Assembly: GCA_910584905.1 (NCBI GenBank)
Contig: CAJUCQ010000078.1
Span: forward strand, 1-18,955
Direction: 5' to 3'
DNA: 18,955 nucleotides
Source of the DNA: an uncultured Muribaculaceae bacterium
GTDB lineage: Bacteria; Bacteroidota; Bacteroidia; Bacteroidales; Muribaculaceae
A program made the position numbers and the translations under genes. This document shows positions 1-6,749 of the stretch, one piece after another. Each line of letters begins with the position of its first letter. Position 1 is the first letter of the stretch. The notes beneath the pieces were generated by a model. That model saw nothing but the letters and a program-made list of their open reading frames with translations. It made no database searches and was not told where the DNA came from.

Positions 1-1
1 T

Positions 2-97
2 CCGATAATCCCCGACAGGCACAATGCGCGAGTGTTCAGAAATATAAAGGCAAGCGGAAAATATGTTACTTTGACTAACTACAGACAAGCGCTATGA
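2..97 (+). CDS. Possible transposase C-terminal fragment
   Basis: Open frame from the left edge to TGA at 95-97, encoding 31 residues that begin PIIPDRHNARVF and end LTNYRQAL. It stops 5 bases before the terminal repeat at 103, the usual place for a transposase to end. A second frame is open from base 1 to a stop at 78 and cannot be excluded. I do not recognise the family from so short a tail. It would be the far end of the same kind of gene that may begin at 18922 on the right edge. Confidence 0.35.
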   Translation, partial: PIIPDRHNARVFRNIKASGKYVTLTNYRQAL

Positions 98-102
98 GGC
101 CT

Positions 103-119
103 TAAGTTAATAGCATTGC
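103..119 (-). repeat. IS terminal inverted repeat (left-edge copy)
   Basis: Read on the minus strand this is GCAATGCTATTAACTTA, identical over 17 bases to 18838-18854 on the plus strand. The next four bases are AGGC here and TGGC there, so the match extends imperfectly inward. The two copies face as opposite ends of an element do. Outside the repeat the flanks differ, apart from a loosely similar TAYGCCGC-type stretch. Confidence 0.8.
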
Positions 120-481
120 ACCGCGGCGTAGTGCGAGGCCGCGTAGTCGTTGGTGGCCTTCGCCGAGGCGAGTTGCGATTCGGCCTGACGGAGTGCGTCG
201 CGGTAGTTGCGGTCCTCGATTTCGAACAGGACTGTGCCTTTTTTTACGAATGCTCCGCTTTTGTAGGGCTGGTTCAGTAGGAAGCCGTTGACGCGGGCCA
301 CGAGTTCGACCTCTTTGTTGGAGGTAAGATATGCCGGGTAGTTTTTGTGGAGCACGACCGAGTCGACCGCGGGGTAGGCCACGTCGACCGCGGGGGCTTC
401 TTCGGTGGTGGCCGAGGATTGCTTTCCATGACATCCGGCGAGCGCCGGGACTGCGGCTATTAAGAGGATGTAGGCTTTCAT
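107..481 (-). pseudogene. RND efflux periplasmic adaptor (membrane fusion protein), truncated by IS
   Basis: This encodes the N-terminal part of a HlyD/AcrA-type adaptor, which bridges an inner-membrane RND pump to a TolC-type channel in the periplasm. The start at 481 gives a lipoprotein signal with lipobox LAGC (Cys16). The segment VARVNGFLLNQPYKSGAFVK is the biotinyl-lipoyl-like half-motif of the family, followed by LFEIEDRNYRDALRQAESQL, the start of the alpha-hairpin. Family members are usually 350-400 aa; here only 124 residues remain, and the last three (QCY) and the stop come from the IS end at 103-119. It begins 18 bp after the outer-membrane channel gene, so the two were one operon, probably once followed by the pump gene beyond the IS. 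The product lacks the rest of the hairpin, the beta-barrel and the membrane-proximal domain and is almost certainly non-functional. Confidence 0.85.
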
Positions 482-499
482 ATTGGTCGGGATTTTGTG

Positions 500-1819
500 T
501 TAGCGGGCGAGGGCTCCACCGAGGGCCTTGTGGAGGTCGACGAGAGCTCCGGCGGCGCGTCCGCGGGCGGTGACGGATGAGCTTTGGTAGGTGAGAAGAT
601 TGAGCTGGGCGTCGACAACATTGGAAAACGGCGTGAGGCCTTCTTTATAGAGGTCGACCGAGAGGCGCAGGGCTTCGCGGCACTGTTCGATGACGCTTTC
701 GAGATTGTCGATATATTCCACCGAGCGCGTGTAGGAGCTGATGGCGTTGCGGGCTTCTTCGACGGCAGTAAGCACCGTCTGGTTGTAGAGCGCCACGTCG
801 GCTTCCATCTGCTCGCGGGCGGCGATGCCGGCAAAGCGTCGGCTGAGCCCGTCGAACACGGTCCAGTTGAGAGTCGGGACGACGCTGTATGTGAGCGAGC
901 GACTGCTGAAAAGGTCGCCGGCGCGGTGGGCCTGAGTGCCTATCGAGCCTTGGATTGTGAGAGTGGGGAGATAGTCGCTCCGCGCTATTCCCAAGGCCGC
1001 GGCCGCGCTTTCGATAGTGGCCTGCGCCTGCGCCACGTCGGGGCGGCGGCGCACCAAATCCATGGACACCTCAGCCGGAATCACCTGCGCGTAGGGCGGC
1101 ATGCTTCCCGGGGCGGCAACTCCGGCCGGAAGGCTGTCGCGCTCGCAGGCAAGAAGCACGCCGAGAGCGTTGAGATACGACTCCGTGTCCGAAAGCAGGA
1201 GCGGAATCTGCGCTTTTGTGGAGTAGTACACGGTCTTGGCCTGTGCCACTTCGAGTTTGGAGGCAAGCCCCGCTTCGAAGCGGGCCTCGACCATCTCGAG
1301 GACGTGGGCCTGCGACTTGGTGTGCTCTTCGGCCACGGCGTGTTGGGCCTGACTTTCCCTCAGGGATATATAGGCCGATACGATTGCGGCGGCGATGCTC
1401 AGGCGCACACCCTCGTATTCGGCGCGGCTCACTTTTACGTCGGCTTTGCGGGCCTTTACCTGACGTGTGATTTTACCGAACACGTCGGGCTCCCAGCTTG
1501 CCGTGGCTTCGCCCGTGAATGCCGACGTGTGCGAGGCGTCGGCGGCGTGGCCGCTTTCGGCAACGCCGGAGATTCCCGTGAGGCCCCATCCGGCGGAGAT
1601 TCCTATCGTGGGATAGTATGCGCTCTTGGCCTGCCCGACGCTTGCGCGCGCGATTTCCACGCGCCGCACGGCGGCACCGAGTTCGTAATTGGCGTCGAGT
1701 CCGCGGGCCACGAGGGAGTCAAGCAGAGAGTCGCCGAATGATTGCCACCACGCCTCTTCCCCGGCATGCGAGGCGAGACCCACAAGAAGTGCGGCAAATA
1801 TAGCGAGGTATCTTTTCAT
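500..1819 (-). CDS. TolC/NodT-family outer membrane efflux channel
   Basis: 439 aa, a normal length for an outer-membrane factor of RND tripartite pumps. A signal peptide (MKRYLAIFAALLVGLASHA) precedes a tryptophan-containing WWQSFGDSLLDSLV stretch typical of the NodT type. Two repeats of OEP character follow, including SVGQAKSAYYPTIGISAGW, SWEPDVFGKI, and in the second half the hallmark DLVRRRPDVAQAQA and ARSDYLPTLTIQGSIG. NodT proteins commonly carry an acylated cysteine after the signal; no lipobox cysteine is visible here, so it may be a plain signal-peptidase-I protein. It is first in an operon with the IS-truncated adaptor (18 bp gap), so the channel may be orphaned unless it serves another pump. 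I see no clear TTTG/TAnnTTTG promoter in the gap from 1820. The substrate cannot be told from the sequence. Confidence 0.9.
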   Translation of the reverse strand: MKRYLAIFAALLVGLASHAGEEAWWQSFGDSLLDSLVARGLDANYELGAAVRRVEIARASVGQAKSAYYPTIGISAGWGLTGISGVAESGHAADASHTSAFTGEATASWEPDVFGKITRQVKARKADVKVSRAEYEGVRLSIAAAIVSAYISLRESQAQHAVAEEHTKSQAHVLEMVEARFEAGLASKLEVAQAKTVYYSTKAQIPLLLSDTESYLNALGVLLACERDSLPAGVAAPGSMPPYAQVIPAEVSMDLVRRRPDVAQAQATIESAAAALGIARSDYLPTLTIQGSIGTQAHRAGDLFSSRSLTYSVVPTLNWTVFDGLSRRFAGIAAREQMEADVALYNQTVLTAVEEARNAISSYTRSVEYIDNLESVIEQCREALRLSVDLYKEGLTPFSNVVDAQLNLLTYQSSSVTARGRAAGALVDLHKALGGALAR

Positions 1820-1916
1820 CGGAAGAGAAGTTGAGAACGTATATTTTTCTAACGTCCGGCCGCCGCTAAGGTTCAGGCTCGATGCATCGCCGAGGGATTT
1901 TGTGCCTGCAAAAAAA
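1820..1916. other. Intergenic region between efflux and thiamin operons
   Basis: Divergent gap. On the minus strand it must hold the leader and promoter of the efflux operon, but I find no convincing Bacteroidota -33/-7 pair. The minus-strand word GCCGGACGTTA (1850-1860) recurs in the leader of the 8299-8988 gene (9026-9036), about the same distance from the start codon. Confidence 0.4.
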
Positions 1917-1948
1917 TTTTTCCAATATAAATTTTTTAGCTACCTTTG
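1917..1948 (+). promoter_or_regulatory. Promoter of the thiamin operon
   Basis: TACCTTTG at 1941-1948 fits the Bacteroidota -7 consensus TAnnTTTG. Twenty bases upstream, TTTT at 1917-1920 stands where the -33 TTTG would be (one mismatch). Transcription would begin near 1954-1956, exactly at the 5' edge of the TPP aptamer. Confidence 0.65.
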
Positions 1949-1950
1949 CG

Positions 1951-2041
1951 GCTGACACATGGGGTGGGATGCCATCGCAGGCATCCCTGAGATCAGACCC
2001 TCGGAACTTGATGCGGGTAATGCCGCCGAAAGGAATTGTTT
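1951..2041 (+). ncRNA. TPP riboswitch (THI element)
   Basis: This senses thiamin pyrophosphate and represses the thi genes. The P3 hairpin is GGGATGCC/GGCATCCC (1966-1973 with 1980-1987). Next comes the diagnostic CTGAGA (1987-1992), P2 GGGGT/ACCC (1961-1965 with 1997-2000), P4 TCGG/CCGA (2001-2004 with 2026-2029), a short P5 GCGG/CCGC, and the conserved GGGTAATGCCGCCGAAAGGA end. The terminal AGGAA (2031-2035) is also the ribosome binding site of thiS, and no terminator fits between aptamer and start codon. Control is therefore most likely translational (inference). Confidence 0.93.
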
Positions 2042-2248
2042 ATGAAAATTACAGTCAATAACAAAACCGTCGACCTCGCCGATTGTGCGACCGTTGACAT
2101 GGGCGCCTTCCTTGCCGGGCAGGGCGTCCCTGAAAAAGGAGTTGCCGCGGCCCTCAACGGCAGGGTCGTACGACGCGATTTGTGGTCCGGGACCATCCTG
2201 AAGGATGGCGATACGATAACCGTCATTCGCGCCGTCTGCGGTGGCTGA
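2042..2248 (+). CDS. thiS: Sulfur carrier protein ThiS
   Basis: 68 aa, the size of a beta-grasp sulfur carrier. It starts MKITVNNKTVDL and ends in Cys-Gly-Gly, the diglycine tail that ThiF adenylates and that carries sulfur as a thiocarboxylate to ThiG for thiazole formation. The internal stretch VAALNGRVVRRDLW and LKDGDTITVIRAVCGG fit the family well. I chose ATG 2042 because AGGAA (2031-2035) stands 6 bases before it; an in-frame TTG six bases further up is less likely. First gene after the TPP riboswitch; its last codons overlap the GTG start of the next gene, which suggests translational coupling. Confidence 0.95.
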   Translation: MKITVNNKTVDLADCATVDMGAFLAGQGVPEKGVAAALNGRVVRRDLWSGTILKDGDTITVIRAVCGG

Positions 2249-2786
2249 GCCGTTCCCTCTCATCGCTATAACGCTACCCGGAGCATCGAGCCTCGGGGAA
2301 GCCGCCGCCGTAGTCGAGGCTCTCGACAGCGGCGCATTCAGCCGTGTGCATATCCGCAAGGACGCGCACGCCGATGCCGTCAGCCTCCTTCGGGCCTTGC
2401 CGACGCGAATCCACGATAAAATAAGCTTGCACAATGCCCTCGCCGCCGATGTCAGCGAATTTCCGCATATAGGCGTGCATCTCACGGGGCGTACGCCTTC
2501 GGCTCCTGCCGGATTTACGGGCGTGTTGAGCCGCAGCTGCCACTCGCTTGCGGAGACGGATGCGTTTGCCTCCGAAGGGGATTACGCCTTCCTTTCGCCC
2601 GTCTACGACTCGCTGTCGAAGCCCGGCTACAGAGCCGCGTTTTCAATGGCCGAGCTTGCACGGGCCGGCGCGGAGGGGAGACTCGGCCGGGTGTTCGCCC
2701 TCGGCGGTGTGACGCCTGCGCGCCTGCGCGAGCTTCAGATGCTCGGCTTTGCCGGAGCCGCTATGCTCGGAGCGGCATGGAAATGA
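2241..2786 (+). CDS. TenI-like thiamine phosphate synthase homologue
   Basis: 181 aa TIM-barrel protein of the ThiE/TenI superfamily, starting at GTG 2241, which overlaps the thiS stop by 8 bases. Family signs are VHIRKDA (around residue 36), HIGVHLTGR, SRSCHSLAE, FLSPVYDSLSKPGY and FALGGVTPARLRELQ. The pyrophosphate/substrate signature of true ThiE (QxRxK near residue 30, GP.R.TTTK near residue 125) is not preserved: the corresponding stretches read HIRKD and SPVYDSLSKPGY. The second copy at 2803 has the full signature. B. subtilis TenI is a thiazole tautomerase acting on the ThiG product; by position and sequence this is the likeliest role here. Automatic annotation would probably call it ThiE. 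Confidence is high for the superfamily, moderate for the tautomerase role. Confidence 0.82.
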   Translation: MAEPFPLIAITLPGASSLGEAAAVVEALDSGAFSRVHIRKDAHADAVSLLRALPTRIHDKISLHNALAADVSEFPHIGVHLTGRTPSAPAGFTGVLSRSCHSLAETDAFASEGDYAFLSPVYDSLSKPGYRAAFSMAELARAGAEGRLGRVFALGGVTPARLRELQMLGFAGAAMLGAAWK

Positions 2787-2802
2787 TTAATCGAAATTAA
2801 AA

Positions 2803-3366
2803 ATGTATTTCATCTCGAACGTAAACGAAAAGTATCCGACACACGCGTCCGCTATCCTTCATGCTCTCTCGGAGGGTTGCCGCATGGTGCAGTTGCGCAT
2901 GAAAGAGGCTTCTACGGCCGAGCGCGTCGCCGTGGCGACCGAGGTGCTTCCGGCAGTCGAAGCCGCCGGAGCGGTGCTTATCATCGACGATGACGCCGAG
3001 GCTGTGCGTCAGTCCGGCGCCCACGGTCTGCACGTGGGCCGGAACGATATGCCCGTGGCCGAGGCCCGGCGCCTTCTCCCCGGGAAAATCGTGGGAGCCA
3101 CGGCCAATAGCGCCGCCGAAATCATCGCCGCCGCCCGCAACGGAGCGGATTACGCAGGCCTCGGGCCATATCGGTTCACGACTACAAAAAAGAATCTCAG
3201 CCCTTTGCTCGGGCTTGAGGGTGTCCGCGACGCAATCGCCGGAGCGAGAGCTGCCGGAGTGGATATCCAGGTGTATGCCATCGGCGGAATATTGCCGGAC
3301 GACATTCCGGCGATTATCGCTGCCGGAGCCGCCGACGTGGCTCTCAGCGGAGCGCTCATGAAATAA
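2803..3366 (+). CDS. thiE: Thiamine phosphate synthase ThiE
   Basis: 187 aa. It joins HMP pyrophosphate and the thiazole phosphate to thiamin monophosphate. All expected motifs are present in order: MVQLRMKE (Gln30, Arg32, Lys34), LIIDDD (62-64), GLHVGRNDM (about 75-83), GATANS (98-103), the phosphate-binding YAGLGPYRFTTTK (117-129), and YAIGGI (158-163). It begins at ATG 2803, 16 bp after the TenI-like gene and 21 bp before thiG, so it sits within the thi operon. Slightly shorter than typical ThiE (about 200-215 aa) but complete. Confidence 0.95.
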   Translation: MYFISNVNEKYPTHASAILHALSEGCRMVQLRMKEASTAERVAVATEVLPAVEAAGAVLIIDDDAEAVRQSGAHGLHVGRNDMPVAEARRLLPGKIVGATANSAAEIIAAARNGADYAGLGPYRFTTTKKNLSPLLGLEGVRDAIAGARAAGVDIQVYAIGGILPDDIPAIIAAGAADVALSGALMK

Positions 3367-3387
3367 AAAATCAAGAATTCGAAAAAA

Positions 3388-4164
3388 ATGGATAAAGACA
3401 TTCTGACCATAGGCGGCCGCGCATTCACGAGCCGCCTGTTCGTGGGGACGGGAAAATTCAGTTCCAACGAGCTTATGCGCCGCGCCATCGAGGCTTCGGG
3501 GTCGCAGATGGTGACAATGGCGATGAAACGCATCGACATGGACTCGCCTGAAGACGATATGTTGCGCCATATCGCCACGTCGGAGGCTATTCAGCTTCTT
3601 CCCAACACGTCAGGGGTGCGCGATGCCCGCGAAGCCGTGCTCGCGGCCGAACTGGCCCGTGAGGCCTTCGGCACCAATTTCATAAAGCTTGAAATTCATC
3701 CCGACCCGAAGTATCTTTTCCCCGACCCGGTCGAGACGCTCAAGGCTACGGAAGAACTCGTGCGGCTCGGCTTTGTGGTGCTGCCCTACATTCAGGCCGA
3801 CCCCGTCCTGTGCAAGCGCCTTGAGGACGTCGGGACGGCAGCGGTGATGCCCCTTGCCGCGCCTATCGGCACAAACAAGGGCCTCGTCACGCGCGAGATG
3901 CTTGAAATCATAATCGCTGAAACGACCGTTCCGGTTATCGTCGACGCCGGTCTCGGCGCGCCTTCGCACGCCGCCGCCGCTATGGAGCTTGGTGCGGACG
4001 CCGTGCTTGTGAACACGGCCATCGCCGTCGCCGCCGACCCCGTGGAGATGGCCCGCGCTTTTGCCGAGGCCACCGTGGCCGGACGCCGCGCCTATCGTGC
4101 CGGTCTCGGTGCCGTGGCCTCGCCCGGACAGGCCACAAGTCCGCTCACGAGCTTCCTTGACTGA
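3388..4164 (+). CDS. thiG: Thiazole synthase ThiG
   Basis: 258 aa, the normal length. It condenses deoxyxylulose phosphate, dehydroglycine and ThiS-thiocarboxylate to the thiazole phosphate. Visible signatures are LFVGTGKF (17-24), MAMKRID, LLPNTSG (70-76), FIKLEIHPD with the probable Schiff-base lysine Lys100, the phosphate-binding PLAAPIGTNKG, and VDAGLGAPSHAAAAMELGAD. The C-terminus has the flexible tail (ASPGQATSPLTSFLD) common in the family. Follows thiE by 21 bp. In many Bacteroides-type operons thiC follows thiG; here thiH comes next after 51 bp. Confidence 0.97.
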   Translation: MDKDILTIGGRAFTSRLFVGTGKFSSNELMRRAIEASGSQMVTMAMKRIDMDSPEDDMLRHIATSEAIQLLPNTSGVRDAREAVLAAELAREAFGTNFIKLEIHPDPKYLFPDPVETLKATEELVRLGFVVLPYIQADPVLCKRLEDVGTAAVMPLAAPIGTNKGLVTREMLEIIIAETTVPVIVDAGLGAPSHAAAAMELGADAVLVNTAIAVAADPVEMARAFAEATVAGRRAYRAGLGAVASPGQATSPLTSFLD

Positions 4165-4215
4165 CGCCGGCCTGCGCATGATTTTTTGAATTGTCTGACT
4201 TCGACTCATTGACAG

Positions 4216-5346
4216 ATGTTTTCCGAAGAACTTCTTAAATTGCTCTCATGGGAGGAGACCACGGCGGCGATAGCGGCAAAGACCGCCGCCGACGTGCGCC
4301 GGGCGTTGTCTGCGGCTCATCCCGGCATCGAGGACTTCATGGCGCTTATTTCGCCTGCGGCCGCTCCGTTTCTTGAGGAAATGGCCCGTAAGTCGCAGAC
4401 GCTCACACGCGAGCGTTTCGGCAAGACGATAGGGATGTATATCCCCATGTACATCACGAACGCCTGCACCAATTCGTGTGTCTACTGCGGCTTCAACCGA
4501 CACAACCGCTTTCCGCGCGTGGTGCTTACTCCGGAGCAAATCGAAGACGAATGCAAGGCGATACGCCGCCTCGGCCCCTTTGAAAATCTGCTTATCGTCA
4601 CCGGCGAACACCCCGGGCTTGCCGGACCCGACTATATAGCCGAGGCCCTGAGGGTATGCCGCCCGTACTTTTCAAATCTCTCGATCGAGGTGATGCCTCT
4701 CTCGCAGGATGACTACAGCCGCCTCGTCGCCGAGGGGTTGAACGGAGTGGTGTGCTTTCAGGAAACCTACCACCGCGAGCGCTACAAAGTGTATCATCCC
4801 GCAGGGATGAAAAGCCGCTTTGAATGGCGTCTCGACGGCTACGACCGCATGGGAGCCGCCGGAGTCCACAAGATAGGCATGGGGGTGCTCATCGGTCTTG
4901 AGGACTGGCGCACCGACGTGACCATGATGGCGCGCCATCTGCTCTATCTGCGGAAAAAATACTGGCGCACGCGCTATAGCGTCAATTTCCCGCGTATGCG
5001 TCCGAGCGAGAGCGGCTTCCAGCCCAACGTCGTGATGACCGACCGCGAACTCGCACAGCTCACATTCGCGTTCAGGATATTCGACCGCGATGTGGATATA
5101 TCCGTGAGCACCCGTGAGCGCCCGAACTTTCGCGACAACATATGCACCCTCGGCGCCACGAGCCTCAGCGCCGGTTCCAAAACCGACCCCGGGGGTTACC
5201 ACACCTATCCGCAGAGCCTTGAGCAGTTCGCCGTCAGCGACGAGCGCACGCCCGAAGCCGTGGCTTCCGCAATCCGCGGACGCGGAATGGAAGTGGTGTG
5301 GAAAGACTGGGACAAAATTTTCGACACACCGCCATGTGTCCGCTGA
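4216..5346 (+). CDS. thiH: 2-iminoacetate synthase ThiH (radical SAM)
   Basis: 376 aa, the usual length. It cleaves tyrosine by radical SAM chemistry to give dehydroglycine for ThiG. The [4Fe-4S] motif is C84-TNS-C88-VY-C91 (CxxxCxxC), preceded by MYIPMYITNAC. Further family marks are the LLIVTGEHPGL stretch near residue 129, VMPLSQDDY, VVCFQETYHRERY and GVLIGLEDWRTD, and the BATS-domain-like FPRMRPSESGFQP near residue 260. Its end overlaps the thiF start by 13 bp, so the two are probably translationally coupled. An oxygen-sensitive anaerobic-type enzyme (rather than the ThiO oxidase) fits an anaerobic gut bacterium. Confidence 0.96.
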   Translation: MFSEELLKLLSWEETTAAIAAKTAADVRRALSAAHPGIEDFMALISPAAAPFLEEMARKSQTLTRERFGKTIGMYIPMYITNACTNSCVYCGFNRHNRFPRVVLTPEQIEDECKAIRRLGPFENLLIVTGEHPGLAGPDYIAEALRVCRPYFSNLSIEVMPLSQDDYSRLVAEGLNGVVCFQETYHRERYKVYHPAGMKSRFEWRLDGYDRMGAAGVHKIGMGVLIGLEDWRTDVTMMARHLLYLRKKYWRTRYSVNFPRMRPSESGFQPNVVMTDRELAQLTFAFRIFDRDVDISVSTRERPNFRDNICTLGATSLSAGSKTDPGGYHTYPQSLEQFAVSDERTPEAVASAIRGRGMEVVWKDWDKIFDTPPCVR

Positions 5347-6050
5347 CTTATGCCCGCAGGGAGCGCTATGCGCGCCAGATAATACTCCCCGAAATCGGCG
5401 AGGAGGGGCAGGAGCGTCTGCTCGGTTCGTCGGTGCTGGTCGTGGGGCTTGGCGGACTCGGATGTCCGGTGTGTATGTATCTTGCGGCGGCCGGCGTGGG
5501 CCGCATGGGCCTTGCCGACGCCGACACTGTAAGTATCTCGAACCTGCAGCGACAGACGCTATACGGCGAGGCTCAGGTGGGGCTTCCCAAGACGGAAGCC
5601 GCCGCGATGCGCCTGCGCGCTCTCTCCGCCGGTATCGACCTGCGCCTTGTTCCCGAGGGACTCACCCCGGCGAATGCCCGCGAGCTGACAGCCGACTACG
5701 ACCTTGTCGTCGACTGCACCGACAACTGGCGCACGCGCTTTCTTATCGACGACGTATGTCGCGGCGAGGGGGTGCCGTGGGTGTTCGGCTCAATCGGCGA
5801 GTGGGCCGGAATGGTTTCGCTCATGAACGGCCACGCACGTCGAGCGCTTGTCGACGTATTCCCCGATCGCGCCGAGCTTGAGGCCCGCGGGGCGGCCTCG
5901 GGGGGCGTCATAGGCGCCTTGCCCGGCATCATGGGCGCGGCGCAGGCATGCGCCGCCATGCAGTATCTCGCCACCGGAAAGTCGCCCCTCGACGGCCGAC
6001 TCTGGATTTTCGATGCGGCAAGCTTTAAGGCGGAAACGGTCGAAATCTGA
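5334..6050 (+). CDS. thiF: ThiF-type adenylyltransferase for ThiS
   Basis: 238 aa E1-like enzyme that activates the ThiS C-terminus with ATP. The start at ATG 5334 (overlapping thiH by 13 bp) gives MCPLTYARRERYARQIILPE, the normal family beginning; an upstream ATG at 5298 would add 12 residues unlike the family. ATP-binding elements are GLGGLG (38-43), the acidic DADTVSISNLQRQ (62-74), Lys86 and Asp130 in DCTDNWRTR. Odd: neither zinc-binding CxxC pair of E. coli ThiF/MoeB is present, and the crossover loop reads ARGAASGGVIGALPG (about 184-198), without the cysteine that in E. coli ThiF forms a link to ThiS. It may be a shorter Bacteroidota variant that only adenylates. Confidence 0.92.
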   Translation: MCPLTYARRERYARQIILPEIGEEGQERLLGSSVLVVGLGGLGCPVCMYLAAAGVGRMGLADADTVSISNLQRQTLYGEAQVGLPKTEAAAMRLRALSAGIDLRLVPEGLTPANARELTADYDLVVDCTDNWRTRFLIDDVCRGEGVPWVFGSIGEWAGMVSLMNGHARRALVDVFPDRAELEARGAASGGVIGALPGIMGAAQACAAMQYLATGKSPLDGRLWIFDAASFKAETVEI

Positions 6051-6098
6051 GCGCGAGACAATAATTGATTACGTAACAGTCTATACGATATATACACT

Positions 6099-6749
6099 AT
6101 GAACTGGTTTGAAACCGCCGAGCGGGCCGCGCGTCCGTATTATGAGGCGATACTTGCCCTTCCGTTTATAAACGAGCTGATTGAAGGCTCTCTCCCGCGC
6201 GAGAAATTCATCTTCTATATCCGTCAGGACTCGCTCTATCTCCGCAATTACTCGCGCGTGCTCTCGCATATAGCTTCGCGCATGCCCGACGCGGAGCTTA
6301 CGGAGCTTTTTCTCCGTTTTGCTCAGGACTCCGTCAGCGTCGAGCGGGAGATGCACGCCGGCTACATTGCCGCCTCCGGCGGGGACGCCCCGGAAATGAG
6401 TCCGTTGTGCGAGCTGTACACATCGGTGCAAAGGGCGCAGGCCCTTGAGGACGTGGCGGTCGAAGCGGCCTCGATTCTGCCTTGTTTCAAGGTCTACCTC
6501 GATTGCGGGCTTCATATTCACGGACGGGCGAAGAATCTCGACTCGCATCCCTACGGGCGCTGGATTGCGACCTATGCCGACGAGTCGTTCGCCGAGGCTA
6601 CAGCCCGGGCCATTGAGGCCTGCAACAGACTTGCGGCGTCGGCGTCGGCTGAAACGCGCGAGGCGATGACGCGCATGTACGTGCTGTGCACGCGGCTCGA
6701 ATGGATGTTTTGGGACAGCGCCTATAATCTTGAAAAATGGAAAATATGA
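6099..6749 (+). CDS. tenA: TenA aminopyrimidine aminohydrolase
   Basis: 216 aa all-helical TENA/THI-4 family protein. TenA hydrolyses the aminopyrimidine released from damaged thiamin to HMP, so the pyrimidine can be reused. Expected catalytic features are present: Asp44 in FYIRQDSLYL, Cys129 in AASILPCFKVY, the PYGRWIATYADESF stretch (151-164), and Glu201 in LEWMFWDSAY near the C-terminus. It lies 48 bp after thiF and overlaps thiD, so it is part of the operon. With thiC absent from the operon, TenA suggests pyrimidine salvage matters here. Confidence 0.94.
   Translation: MNWFETAERAARPYYEAILALPFINELIEGSLPREKFIFYIRQDSLYLRNYSRVLSHIASRMPDAELTELFLRFAQDSVSVEREMHAGYIAASGGDAPEMSPLCELYTSVQRAQALEDVAVEAASILPCFKVYLDCGLHIHGRAKNLDSHPYGRWIATYADESFAEATARAIEACNRLAASASAETREAMTRMYVLCTRLEWMFWDSAYNLEKWKI

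Larger units (their letters stand above)
1..119 (+). mobile_element. 3' end of an insertion sequence (partial, left edge)
   Basis: AT-richer than the neighbouring genes. It ends in a terminal sequence (103-119) whose reverse complement, GCAATGCTATTAACTTA, recurs exactly at 18838-18854. A reading frame ends at 97, just before this terminus, as expected for a transposase running into the IS end. The terminus lies inside an efflux adaptor gene and supplies its premature stop. The inner part of the terminal repeat (AACTTAAGG) resembles, from memory, IS4-family ends such as IS231 (CATGCCCATCAACTTAAG); the family assignment is tentative. The exact outer base of the IS is uncertain by a few nucleotides. 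Confidence 0.75.

Noticed and set aside
584..1741. Long plus-strand open frame (385 codons) opposite the outer-membrane channel gene
   Set aside because: It is His/Arg/Gly-rich with no family features and lies wholly antisense to a clear TolC-type gene; high GC makes such frames common.
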